Shown here one piece after another: positions 8,417-17,163 of a stretch of DNA of 32,778 nt. The position numbers and the translations under genes were made by a program. The stretch is from Acidithrix ferrooxidans. Its GTDB lineage: Bacteria > Actinomycetota > Acidimicrobiia > Acidimicrobiales > Acidimicrobiaceae. Position 1 is the first letter of the stretch. The number at the start of each line of letters is the position of its first letter. The notes beneath the pieces were generated by a model, which had not been told where the DNA came from, ran no database searches, and was given only the letters and a program-made list of their open reading frames with translations. The stretch is taken from the NCBI RefSeq assembly GCF_000949295.1, contig NZ_JXYS01000005.1, forward strand, positions 1 through 32,778, given 5' to 3'.

Positions 8417-9009
8417 TTACCTATTTTATGCAATCGTTCTCGGAAAGATGCATCTAAGGAGGTGTTTTGACGGCTGATTTTTCCATTGCGATCCTTGTCT
8501 GAACCTCTTTGGATTTCGATTTGATCATCTTGATCGAATGGTTAGCTAAAACGCTCCGAGAACCACCGCGTTATTGCCTTTAGGATAGTGGCTATTTTTG
8601 TGAGCGCTAACGTGAATGGCCCAATTGAGAGTTCGATGCCTTGGCCAATTGGCGCGGCCCAAGAGATGGCTACCATTTCATCGCTCTGTGAATTACAAGG
8701 TTGGTAAAGCTAAAAATTGTAGTTGACGATTAGTTCGGAATTGCCCTTTGGATGCGGTGTTGGTTAGGGTTTAGGTTTTAGCTAGTTTCACGTGATCGAT
8801 AGGTAGCATGATTAGGCCCTAGCGATCAGTTGATGCTCACTTGATTCAGATCTGATTATACCTCATGGTGACGCTTGGGATTTTTTTGAATTCCTCTGCT
8901 GGGCTGGTACCTTGTGTCGTGGCTTTCTTTGACTAGCACAATCTCGCCAAAACCCTATAGGCCATGTGTTGGGCATTGAACTGTTTATCAATCGTAAAGT
9001 GGGGCCACA
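8417..9009. other. Gene-free stretch between the reductase and sqr
   Basis: About 590 bp upstream of two divergent genes. I see only short frames without ribosome-binding sites or recognisable products, and several CCAATTGG-type short palindromes (for example near 8644). No tRNA or structured RNA is apparent. Confidence 0.4.
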
Positions 9010-9025
9010 ATACCCTATTGGGTAT
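9010..9025. promoter_or_regulatory. Palindromic operator upstream of sqr, CstR/CsoR-like
   Basis: ATACCC-TATT-GGGTAT is a 6+6 inverted repeat with a 4-nt centre, 128 bp before the sqr start. A possible -10 box TATGAT (9025-9030) overlaps its right end, so a bound repressor would block the promoter. Sites of the form ATACCC...GGGTAT are typical of CsoR-family persulfide sensors (CstR), which control sulfide-oxidation genes. The match to the downstream function is the main reason for the call. No regulator gene of this family is in the window. Confidence 0.55.
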
Positions 9026-9152
9026 ATGATTATGGTGATAAGGTTAGGTTTTAGAGTCCATTTCTGTCGCTTTGGCGAGATTTGGATTGGTTGTAGGAAT
9101 CATTATTTGATGGCCTCCCAAAAGGGTCACCATCTCTGAATGGAGTTAACTC

Positions 9153-10610
9153 ATGGCTAGAGTCGTGATTTTAGGAGCGGGCATCTCGGGTCATACGGCT
9201 GCTCTTTATCTACGTCGCTTTCTTGATACTAGTCACGAGGTGGTGGTGGTCTCTCCGAATTCAAATTGGAATTGGATCCCCTCCAACATCTGGGTTGGCG
9301 TCGGAAAGATGACGACGAACCAGGTTACCTTTCCCCTTGCGCCCATCTATCGTCGTAAGGGCATCGACTTTCGCCAAGCCCTTGCGGTTGGCCTCTATCC
9401 AGAAGGCGACCAAACTTCGACTAAGCCTTTTGTGGAGATCATACACACCTCCAAGAAAGAGAAGGACAGGCTGGAGAGATTGCACTATGACTATCTCATA
9501 AATGCCACCGGTCCTAAGTTGAACTTCGCGGCTACTCCGGGTCTTGGTCCTGATGCCAATACTCTTTCGGTTTGTACCCCAGACCATGCCACTAAGACCG
9601 CTGGTGAATTTGAAAAGATCATAGAAGCGCTCGCTAAAGGTGATCCAAAGACACTGGTGATTGGTGTCGGCCACGGAACCTGCACATGCGAAGGTGCCGC
9701 ATTTGAATACGCATTCAATGTGGAACATGAACTACGCAACAGGGGTGTTAGAGAACTCGCTACGGTTATCTATTTGACAAATGAATTTGAGCTAGGTGAC
9801 TTTGGTGTTGGGGGGATGGAATTTGTCCAAAATGGATTTGTGACCACCTCAAAGATGTGGACTGAGTCACTTTTTCGTGAGCGAGGTGTGAAGGCGATCC
9901 TCGGAGCACACGTTGAGCGAGTCGACGAAGGGGTGCTCACCTATGAGCAGCTAGATGGTTCAAAACTAACACTATCTTTTGATTTTGCAATGCTGCTTCC
10001 ACCCTTTAGAGGTGTGGACCTAAGGGCATATGACCAAGGTGGAGATGACATTACCTCTGAGATATTTGCACCCAATGGCTTTATGAAGGTGGATGCTGAC
10101 TACACCTCTAGAACATTCGATGATTGGAATGCTTCGGATTGGCCTAGCACCTATCAGTCCCAAAAGTACGAGAACGTCTTTGGCGTTGGTATTGCTTTTG
10201 CACCGCCACATCCCATCTCTCGACCAAGGACTAGTCCCAACGGAACAGTGATCTCACCTGCTCCTCCGAGAACTGGCATGCCATCTGGCGTAATGGGAAA
10301 GACCGTGGCCAGGTCGATCGCCGATCGAATTAATCTTGGAGAAGATGCCCCATTGCATGAGGCATCAATGGCCAAGATGGGTGCTGCCTGCATCGCCTCT
10401 GCTGGGGCTGGAATTAAAAATGGAACTGCTGCAGCGATGACAATGTACCCAGTTGTACCAGATTACCAGCGTTTTCCCGGCTCCGGTCGAGACTCTAAAG
10501 GGACATCTGGCGAGATCGGCTTAGGCGGACACTGGGTGAAATTGATGCTTCACTATCTCTTTATCTACAAGGCAAAAGCCCTTCCAGGATGGTATCGAAT
10601 CCCCGAGTAG
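9153..10610 (+). CDS. sqr: Sulfide:quinone oxidoreductase (FAD-dependent)
   Basis: The 485-residue flavoprotein starts with the FAD-binding motif VVILGAGISGHTAAL (residues 4-18) and has the second dinucleotide-type region near 165-185. SQR cysteines are in place: C141 in SVCTPDHA (equivalent to C128 of the Acidithiobacillus enzyme, whose motif is SICTIDHA), C179 in GTCTCEGAAFEYAF (equivalent to C160), and C413 in MGAACIASAG (likely the third redox cysteine). SQR oxidises sulfide to polysulfide or persulfide and reduces quinone at the membrane surface. The C-terminus (GGHWVKLMLHYLFIYKAKAL) is amphipathic, as expected for membrane attachment. The protein is about 50 residues longer than usual, mainly from an insert around 330-385. 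ATG 9153 follows GGAG (9142-9145) at 7 nt. A palindromic operator lies upstream and a small gene follows. Confidence 0.88.
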   Translation: MARVVILGAGISGHTAALYLRRFLDTSHEVVVVSPNSNWNWIPSNIWVGVGKMTTNQVTFPLAPIYRRKGIDFRQALAVGLYPEGDQTSTKPFVEIIHTSKKEKDRLERLHYDYLINATGPKLNFAATPGLGPDANTLSVCTPDHATKTAGEFEKIIEALAKGDPKTLVIGVGHGTCTCEGAAFEYAFNVEHELRNRGVRELATVIYLTNEFELGDFGVGGMEFVQNGFVTTSKMWTESLFRERGVKAILGAHVERVDEGVLTYEQLDGSKLTLSFDFAMLLPPFRGVDLRAYDQGGDDITSEIFAPNGFMKVDADYTSRTFDDWNASDWPSTYQSQKYENVFGVGIAFAPPHPISRPRTSPNGTVISPAPPRTGMPSGVMGKTVARSIADRINLGEDAPLHEASMAKMGAACIASAGAGIKNGTAAAMTMYPVVPDYQRFPGSGRDSKGTSGEIGLGGHWVKLMLHYLFIYKAKALPGWYRIPE

Positions 10611-10658
10611 GCCAATTTAGGTTTAAGCTCTATGAATTGAAAGGTCCAATGAAGAATT

Positions 10659-10805
10659 ATGGATAATGGAAACCAAGATATTTCTCGTGCACCACTGCCT
10701 ACGGCCAGAACGATTGCACTGAGGACCAATCTTTTCTACCAAGGCTGGCGATTTGTGGTCTTTAATCTCAAAATGTTAGGAATGGTCCTCAAGGGTCATG
10801 ATTGA
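10659..10805 (+). CDS. 48-residue small protein in the sqr operon
   Basis: A 48-codon frame starts 48 bp after the sqr stop, with ATG at 10659 preceded by GAAG and, further up, GAAAGGT (10639-10645). The product begins MDNGNQDISRAPLPTARTIA and ends WRFVVFNLKMLGMVLKGHD. The N-terminal half is polar. The C-terminal half (about residues 24-46) is a hydrophobic helix with flanking basic residues, suited to lying on or in the membrane. Its same-strand place right behind sqr suggests co-transcription and a role with the membrane-bound oxidoreductase, for example as an anchor or quinone-site partner. This is inferred from context only. I do not recognise a named family. The gene is too short for many gene finders. 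Confidence 0.6.
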   Translation: MDNGNQDISRAPLPTARTIALRTNLFYQGWRFVVFNLKMLGMVLKGHD

Positions 10806-10927
10806 TTTGATTGGGCGCGCTGAGGTGGTCTCGAGCGAATGAATCCGATAGCTAGCTTATCTGCTACAGATAATTTGGTATTAGAAATTCAAATCTTATC
10901 AAGGTCAATCAAATCGATCTTCCGCAG

Positions 10928-10981
10928 GGTTGACGACCATGAACTGTCTAACAGGGTCGTCAACCATCATCCGACTTTTTT
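10928..10981 (+). terminator. Inverted repeat with downstream T-run, possible sqr operon terminator
   Basis: GGTTGACGACC (10928-10938) and GGTCGTCAACC (10955-10965) are perfect complements around a 16-nt loop. A T6 run begins about 10 nt further on (10976-10981). The gap between stem and T-run is longer than in standard terminators, but no gene follows for 1.1 kb, so an end of transcription here is plausible. Confidence 0.4.
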
Positions 10982-12075
10982 GGGTGAGCCATGGAAGTGT
11001 CTTCGTAGCCATTTCCTAGCAAGGTGATTGGCACAGTATGGGTTGTTGTATCTTTTGACGCGGGGACAACCCAAGTGCTCTCGATAGGGGATGCTTAATT
11101 CAGAGAGAATGGGTCCCCTCCTAGTGGTTTGACAAATAGGCAAATAAAGGTCTTAAAAGGTGCTCGGGCGGATTTTTGAGATAAAACACTTTTGAGTTCG
11201 AATTGTCGTTTTTGGTGTGTGGATTTCGTTCGCTTGAGTATGCGATCATTTTGCTGACTAGAACTTTTTGCTACCTTGCCTTTGGTTTTTGAAAGATCCA
11301 ATGGGATGGGTTCAATGTTGGAACTTATTTTTGGTTTGGATCCAACCTGTGGTTAGATTGCTTTGATCAATTTTTGTTCATTTTAAGAGTGACAAGTTGC
11401 GGAGGTCTCCTTGACTTTAGGTCGAGCCGAGTTTCAACCCTAGAAAGTAAAACTGTGGGCAAATCTGTAATTAGTGAAGATCTTGCCGATGCTTTTAGAA
11501 TGTTGGCCCTTAGGCGTCAGATGTATGTCCCTTTGATGAAGCTTTGGGATCAGCAACTGCGAACGATTTGAAATGATTATTTGGATAAATGGATTAAGCA
11601 GCGTGGATTCAACTTATTTTGCCCTTATGATCTGGACTCTTCCAGGCACTCTTAATGGGTTGAGTCCAAATTCAATGCGCAAGAATCTATGGTTAGCCCC
11701 AATGACACATTGATTAAAAGTTGTCGCCATCTCTCTAATTTCATAGTTAGTCGCCAGATCAGATTATGTTCCTGACAATGGTTCCATAAGGAGCTATGTT
11801 GATGGTCACATATTTGCGAGGGGCTCATTTGAAAAGAGCTCGTTGTTCAGGGCTCTAATGACGCCATGGATATTCCGTAGAAGTATCTCAAATATCTGAT
11901 CTTTGAATGGCCTAACAAGCAAGTTTTTGGCCTTAGATAAGAAATTCATTTCTAGTGAAGTGCTATGGTTTTGGAATAGGATTTAGGGCAAGAAGTCACA
12001 AATTGTAGAGTTTGTACTCAAGGTCACCAAGGCGTGTTCCTTTTTGTCTCTGGTTGACATCATAAGGTAGCGATT
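10982..12075. other. 1.1-kb region without an intact gene; one broken frame
   Basis: The only stretch with protein-like character is 11374-11655 (+), a frame broken by a TGA at 11569-11571. Before the stop it encodes SEDLADAFRMLALRRQMYVP; after it, in the same frame, NDYLDKWIKQRGFNLFCPYD. Both pieces are helical and charged, which suggests a decayed small gene of unknown kind. The rest shows no recognisable product, RNA gene or repeat. The segment just before 12076 carries the ribosome-binding site of the next gene (AAGGTAG, 12064-12070). Confidence 0.35.
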
Positions 12076-15000
12076 ATGTTTAGGTTGACTCCCAACCGTT
12101 GGTGCAATCGACGGATAGCTCTACGTTGGCTGTTGTGTCTTTGCGTCATAGTGCTCTCAATAGGGCAATTTGGGAGTCAGCCAGTCGAAGGCCAAGGTTC
12201 CAACCTGTACGTATCTGGATCTGGAAGCGACATTTCTAACAACTGCCAAAATATCTCCTCACCTTGTAAAACACTTCAATATGCCCTCAGTCAGGCGGCA
12301 AGCGGTGACACGATTGACGTCTATGGAATCGTCTTTGCAAATGCGATTAAGGGCCAAGGTGCAACCATTCCTACGTCCATTGCCTCGCTTCAAATTGTGG
12401 GTACCAACGGTAATTCGACAGTGGAAGATCTTCAACCCACAAGCCTTACTACGATAAATCCGAGTGGTGGATCGGTTATCACAATACCTCAAGCTGGACA
12501 GCAAATTTCGATCACCGATTTGACCCTATCGGATGGAGATAATCAATATGGTGGAGGTATCTACGCTCAAAGCGGGACTACAACGATGCTCAATGGCGTC
12601 AAAGTGTATACCAACTTCTCCACTAATGGCGGTGGTATTTACAATGCGGGCACTATGTCGATAATTGATTCTTCCATTGTGAACAATTTTGCGGGCAATA
12701 TAGGAGTATTTTGTCTCGTCTCCTCACCAAACCAGTGCGTTCAATTAGCCTACGGCGGCGGTATATATAATGGTGGTCGGCTGACCATTAGCCGCTCATT
12801 GATTAGTCAAAATGTGATCGATGAAAGTTTGAGTAGTTATTCCTCTTCCCCCGCTAACTACTACGGCGGCGGTATATTTAATGGTGGTCGGCTTGATATG
12901 TTCGAGTCGTCAGTGACTCACAACTCTATCTCGGGAAGTGCTGGAAATGGGCAAACGATCTCTGGAACTATAACCGACGGTGGCGGAATCTTCAACATCA
13001 GTCAGAATTCGGCCGTTATTGCTTCGACGATTGCCGGAAACCACGTTTCTGTCAATGGTGGTGGTGCCGGAATCGGTTTCGGTCCTGGAGTACTTGCCCC
13101 TTCGTTGCTTAAGATGAGCGGCTCGTACGTGGTAGATAATACGGATCGTAATACTACGGATTTGATAAACAACTGTAGCCTCGGGCAAGCTACAGGGACT
13201 ATTTTTTCATTGGGTTATAATGTCTCTGATTCATCTGAATGCAATTTCACTGCTTCTGGCGATGTTAGTAACGTTAAAGTGACGCCAGTTGACGCACATT
13301 CCAGATACTTTGTGCCTACTAGTGGATCGATAGGGTTAGAGATGGTTCCCTACGATACCGTTATCTCCTATAGTGCCTCGGAGCCGAACTTTACCCTTTG
13401 TCCAACGACCGACGAGCTTGGCAACTCTCGGCCTTCTAGTGCAAGTGGATATTGCGACGTTGGAGCCATTGAGATAAATTACGGTCAAAGCGTAGTTTCG
13501 CCGTCGATAACCTCCGCTGCCACCACTACTTTTATCGATGGGGAGCAGGGATCTTTCACCTTCACATCTACTGGAACACCAAAAATCACCTATAACACCA
13601 CCACGACATTGCCATCGGGGATTACCCTGTCTCCTGAGGGGGTATTGTCAGGCGTTTCCTCTGGAGGTGGACCCTATTCCTTCAGGGTAACTGCTAAAAA
13701 CTATGGTGGGCACTCAAGCCAAAATTTCACAATTAATTTTCAAAAGGCGACTTCTTCGATCACCCTGAAAGCATCGCCATCACCATCTGAAGCAGGTGTG
13801 TCTACCAAGGTATCGGTGGCGGTTGAAGATGCAAATGGTACTAATAAATATCCGCCTACGGGCAGCGTTGAAATATCTACTCCTGGAGTGAATCAACCTT
13901 TGTGCGATATTCAACTTAGTGACCTGTCCATCCTGAATATCCCGAGCGCCATCTCCGTAGGGAGTTGTAATATCGAATCGCCCGTATTGAGATCAATGGA
14001 TCTCATTGCAAGTTATCCCGGAGATGGTAACTATTTGCAAGCGAAAGCGACTACCTCCCTTACTATTAATGGAGCTATAACCATTTCTTCCAAGCCTGCA
14101 AATTCGTCGATTTTAGTTGGCTCTAACTATAGCTACACCCCAACGATTAGTGGCGGTGTGGGTGCTGATATTTTCAGTGAAAGCGGCCACTTGCCACCGG
14201 GACTGAACTTTGATAGTTCAGTTGGATCGCTGAGTGGGAGGGCGACTGCCGCGGGTACCTACAGCTATTGGGTGAGCGTAAAGGATTCATTGGGCGCTAG
14301 CGCCACTCAAAACGAATCTATAACCGTCGATAGGTCGAATAGCTCCCTTTTGCTTTCCATATCTCCAACCGTGGCGCTGGCTGGCTCCTCGGTCGTGTTG
14401 TCTGCAACTATCAATGGCTTCAATCCAACTGGTTATGTGAATTTTTTCGATGAAAACGGCCCGCTATGTTCATCGCTTATCTCTGGGAACGCAGCTTCAT
14501 GCAGGATAACCCTTGACAGCGGTAATTACAGTCTTTATGCTAGCTATAGCGGCGATGGCAACAATTATGGCCAAGTGTCAGGCTCCGCATCCTTGAATCT
14601 CCTACCAACTTTGGCTCTATCTGCATCGAATCCACATGATGCAACCGTCGGAAATTATTACAATACTTCTTTAAATGCCCAGGGTGGAACTCCCCCTTAT
14701 GAATGGACCTTGGTCTCTGGAAATCTTCCAAATGGACTGTCCTTGTCAACCTCAGGTGTTTTGTATGGAACACCAACAGCACAAGGGTCATTTACCTTTA
14801 GGGTGTTGGACTCTGACTCAGGTCTTTTGTTACATCAACAATCGATCGCTACTTATACCTTGATTGTCGTAGCCCATCCCGCGACTTCTTCTGGAAGCAC
14901 TTCACCAAGTGGGACTAGTAATCCTCAACCATCGACCCAGGGTTCTCCAACGACACCAAGTGGGACTAGTAATCCTCAACCATCGACCCAGGGTTCTCCA

Positions 15001-15384
15001 ACGACACCAAGTGGGACTAGTAATCCTCAACCATCGACCCAGGGTTCTCCAACGACACCAAGTGACTTCAATCTGACCCTGACGAATCCGGGGAGCCAAG
15101 CAAGCAATATTCAGGGATCTCAACTGATTGAGTCGCCGTCGTCTTCTAGTGGTTTCACCTCTCCAACCAAGCCCACATTAATGGAGCCAATTCCGCCATC
15201 CAACACCATAAACGTTACTAACTCCAATGCCCCAAGTGGCTCTTCTTCGCGTAGCCATAGTGGAACTACTAGACCAGATCGCTTTTTTATTACTTTCACT
15301 GAACTTTTATTTTTAGTATTTGCTTTAATGGTGTTGATTGGGTGGATCATTTATCGATCACAACCCAAGAGTCGACCTAGCTGA
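12076..15384 (+). CDS. Large surface-anchored beta-helix / Ig-like repeat protein
   Basis: The 1102-residue exported protein starts with a signal peptide (basic MFRLTPNRWCNRRIALRW, then a hydrophobic core to about residue 34). Residues 44-70 read LYVSGSGSDISNNCQ...PCKTLQYAL, the opening typical of pectate-lyase-like right-handed beta-helices. GGGIYNGG-type rungs follow to about 345, and CDVGAIEI near 460 closes a choice-of-anchor-Q-type domain. Then three He_PIG/putative-Ig domains (about 475-560, 665-755, 850-935; signatures LPSGITLSPEGVLSG, LPPGLNFDSS, LPNGLSLSTSGVLYGTP) alternate with two Big_3-like domains (SSITLKASPSPSEAG and SLLLSISPTVALAGS). A Ser/Thr/Pro linker with three 17-residue repeats leads to one membrane helix (about 1071-1093) and a short basic tail. 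Likely a cell-surface adhesion or matrix protein; no catalytic residues can be assigned. AAGGTAG precedes the ATG. Confidence 0.85.
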   Translation: MFRLTPNRWCNRRIALRWLLCLCVIVLSIGQFGSQPVEGQGSNLYVSGSGSDISNNCQNISSPCKTLQYALSQAASGDTIDVYGIVFANAIKGQGATIPTSIASLQIVGTNGNSTVEDLQPTSLTTINPSGGSVITIPQAGQQISITDLTLSDGDNQYGGGIYAQSGTTTMLNGVKVYTNFSTNGGGIYNAGTMSIIDSSIVNNFAGNIGVFCLVSSPNQCVQLAYGGGIYNGGRLTISRSLISQNVIDESLSSYSSSPANYYGGGIFNGGRLDMFESSVTHNSISGSAGNGQTISGTITDGGGIFNISQNSAVIASTIAGNHVSVNGGGAGIGFGPGVLAPSLLKMSGSYVVDNTDRNTTDLINNCSLGQATGTIFSLGYNVSDSSECNFTASGDVSNVKVTPVDAHSRYFVPTSGSIGLEMVPYDTVISYSASEPNFTLCPTTDELGNSRPSSASGYCDVGAIEINYGQSVVSPSITSAATTTFIDGEQGSFTFTSTGTPKITYNTTTTLPSGITLSPEGVLSGVSSGGGPYSFRVTAKNYGGHSSQNFTINFQKATSSITLKASPSPSEAGVSTKVSVAVEDANGTNKYPPTGSVEISTPGVNQPLCDIQLSDLSILNIPSAISVGSCNIESPVLRSMDLIASYPGDGNYLQAKATTSLTINGAITISSKPANSSILVGSNYSYTPTISGGVGADIFSESGHLPPGLNFDSSVGSLSGRATAAGTYSYWVSVKDSLGASATQNESITVDRSNSSLLLSISPTVALAGSSVVLSATINGFNPTGYVNFFDENGPLCSSLISGNAASCRITLDSGNYSLYASYSGDGNNYGQVSGSASLNLLPTLALSASNPHDATVGNYYNTSLNAQGGTPPYEWTLVSGNLPNGLSLSTSGVLYGTPTAQGSFTFRVLDSDSGLLLHQQSIATYTLIVVAHPATSSGSTSPSGTSNPQPSTQGSPTTPSGTSNPQPSTQGSPTTPSGTSNPQPSTQGSPTTPSDFNLTLTNPGSQASNIQGSQLIESPSSSSGFTSPTKPTLMEPIPPSNTINVTNSNAPSGSSSRSHSGTTRPDRFFITFTELLFLVFALMVLIGWIIYRSQPKSRPS
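14908..15064 (+). repeat. 51-bp in-frame tandem repeat, 3 copies
   Basis: Three identical 51-bp units (14908-14958, 14959-15009, 15010-15060) plus AGTG of a fourth encode SGTSNPQPSTQGSPTTP three times in the wall-spanning linker of the surface protein. The DNA copies are identical even at synonymous positions, so the expansion is recent or kept homogeneous. As 51 is a multiple of three, changes in copy number alter only linker length. Confidence 0.95.
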
Positions 15385-15755
15385 CCTCGATTCGAGAGGC
15401 TCGATATGAACTCGGGTTGCCTGGAGTTCAACTGCTACTAGAAGAGCTAGACGATAGGTCTCACGCTTATTGCGAGGTACGTTCTAATCTAAATTTGGAT
15501 ATTCATGCATCATCTACTTCGTATCTGAAACCTTTATAATCGACTTAGAAGGTCCAATTCGCAGCTCGATAGTTATTTAAGCACCGACTTTAACTGAGAG
15601 GTTTTGGATGAATCACTTAGGTGTTTGAACAATTCCAAGAAGTTGGGTCTCCATCTCCTTTGCTCCTGGATATATGGACTTTTATCTCTATCTCTCAGCT
15701 ACCATGGCATTGGTCGTCTGGTTTGCAGTAAGGCATAATATTGGATTAATTTGTA
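15385..15755. other. Intergenic region after the surface protein
   Basis: About 370 bp with no convincing gene. A 35-codon frame at 15674-15781 encodes a short hydrophobic peptide (MDFYLYLSATMALVVWFAVR...), but it lacks a ribosome-binding site and its 3' part runs into the terminator stem at 15756. Confidence 0.35.
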
Positions 15756-15819
15756 AATCAACAGGGCTGCATCTAGGGTGATCATCTATCTAGATGCAGC
15801 CCTGCTGATTTTAATTTCA
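15756..15819 (+). terminator. Strong Rho-independent terminator, probably bidirectional
   Basis: Two 21-nt arms, 15756-15776 and 15790-15810, pair at 20 of 21 positions (one A/C mismatch) around a 13-nt loop. The core is CAGGGCTGCATCTAG. The right arm is followed by TTTAATTT, and the left arm is preceded by AT-rich DNA that gives a weaker U-tract on the minus strand. It separates the surface-protein gene from the minus-strand gluconolactonase, about 140 bp beyond the latter's stop. Confidence 0.8.
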
Positions 15820-15948
15820 AGGAGTCTTTCGCTAGCTATCGTGGACGTCTCGTAAATTGATTAGGTCGCAATCACTCCAAAGTGGCATGGTTCACAATTT
15901 GAAAATCCAGGGTGCTATTTTTATTAGAGGTGGCGGTCTATGTGCTAC

Positions 15949-16851
15949 CTAAGGACGACCGGCGTGGGGCACCTCGACTCTGGTCGTCATAATTACTGCT
16001 TCAGTCTTGTTCTTGCGCAGGTGTTCAAAGGAGTCCGGAGCACTGCACAAAAGGAGCGTCTTTCCGTCCTCGCCGCCAAGCATGCATGCGAAGAAGCCCA
16101 TCCCAGAGGGTGCAGGGATCTCGTCTGTAATCTGGCCGCCTGGGGCGATCCTAATTACTCGATTGGCAAGTGCGTCAGCCGCCCAGATCTGTCCTTGTGC
16201 ATCCAATGAGCATCCATCAGGTGCTATGGTCACTTGTCCTATTGTCTCTCCAAAGGTTCCGAGCGTTGGTAGGGGAGCAAGTTCGGCCCAGGTGCGGCGA
16301 TTTGAGAGCGTACCATCGTCTTCGATGTCGAAGGCGCTATAGCGACAACCCATGGTTTCGCCTACGATTAGGGTCTTTCCGTCTGGGGTGATAACAGAGC
16401 CATTCGGGAAGTACATCTCAGATGCTACAACTTGGCTTGTGCCATCCATGTCGACCATCACTATTGAGGTGGATTTGGGATCAGCACCATTCATAAAGTC
16501 AAATCCAAAGTTACCGACATAAGCGTGTCCTTTAGCATCTATCGCCATGTCATTGGAGGGACCGCCGCTGTATTGTGAAAGGTCAGCATGCACGCTGGAA
16601 GTTCCTTTTGCTGTTGATCGAAGGAGGAGGTGGTCCTTCATCGAGACGACGAGCATCGAACCATCAGGCAGCCATCCAATTCCTGATGGTTGACCAGGTA
16701 CTTCAAGCATTACTTCAGGAGCATTGTTTGAATCGAGACGGATCACCCTATGGCTGTAGAAGTCCGATAGCCACCACGAGCCGTCGTGCCACCGTGGTGA
16801 TTCAAAGAAGGTGCCATTTTCTAGAATTGTCTCCAATTGATATTGTGTCAT
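15949..16851 (-). CDS. SMP-30/gluconolactonase/LRE-like family protein
   Basis: The 300-residue protein should form a six-bladed beta-propeller. Metal-site residues of the SMP-30 family are visible: E17 in FFESPRW, N100 in GGPSNDMAID, N150 in YFPNGSVITPDGKTL and D217 in APDGCSLDAQGQIWAAD. Blade-repeat phrases (PDGSMLVVS, DAKGHAYVGNFG, PDGKTLIVGE, APGGQI) are evenly spaced. The family hydrolyses lactones such as gluconolactone, or acts as lactonase/esterase on small ring esters; the substrate here is unknown. It is usual in length, with no signal peptide, so cytosolic. ATG 16851 is chosen because MTQYQLETILENG leads directly into the first blade. Neighbours do not suggest a pathway. Confidence 0.88.
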   Translation of the reverse strand: MTQYQLETILENGTFFESPRWHDGSWWLSDFYSHRVIRLDSNNAPEVMLEVPGQPSGIGWLPDGSMLVVSMKDHLLLRSTAKGTSSVHADLSQYSGGPSNDMAIDAKGHAYVGNFGFDFMNGADPKSTSIVMVDMDGTSQVVASEMYFPNGSVITPDGKTLIVGETMGCRYSAFDIEDDGTLSNRRTWAELAPLPTLGTFGETIGQVTIAPDGCSLDAQGQIWAADALANRVIRIAPGGQITDEIPAPSGMGFFACMLGGEDGKTLLLCSAPDSFEHLRKNKTEAVIMTTRVEVPHAGRP

Positions 16852-17075
16852 CGCTAATTTCCTCGAGATCTATATGGCCTATAACTGAGTCAAATCTAGC
16901 GCAGGCTGTATAGGTGGAGATGGCTATTTTTGAATCGATTCACCAATTTTCCCCGAATAGGTCGCTGTCTCGTATTTTCCATCGTTGATTGCTCATTCTT
17001 CTTCCTTGACTGATAATCATGCTGATTTCTATTTGGGTCTAATTGGTTATCAAGGATCAATTGGAGATGATTGAG

Positions 17076-17087
17076 ACTTGATCAAGT
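17076..17087. promoter_or_regulatory. 12-bp perfect palindrome upstream of the S51 peptidase
   Basis: ACTTGATCAAGT is a perfect palindrome 76 bp upstream of the peptidase start. It lies in a 310-bp AT-rich gap shared by two divergent genes and is a candidate operator. A palindrome this short can also occur by chance. Confidence 0.3.
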
Positions 17088-17163
17088 TGCAATTTTTTAA
17101 GGATTAAAGGTTGGAGATGAGAAGGCAATTCATAAGCGCCGATGACGATGTATATTTGCTCCT

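Noticed and set aside
8594-8715. Short plus-strand GTG frame in the gap before sqr
   Set aside because: About 36 codons, no ribosome-binding site, no hydrophobic or motif signal.
15674-15781. 35-codon hydrophobic peptide frame
   Set aside because: It lacks a ribosome-binding site and its last third is the stem of a strong terminator.
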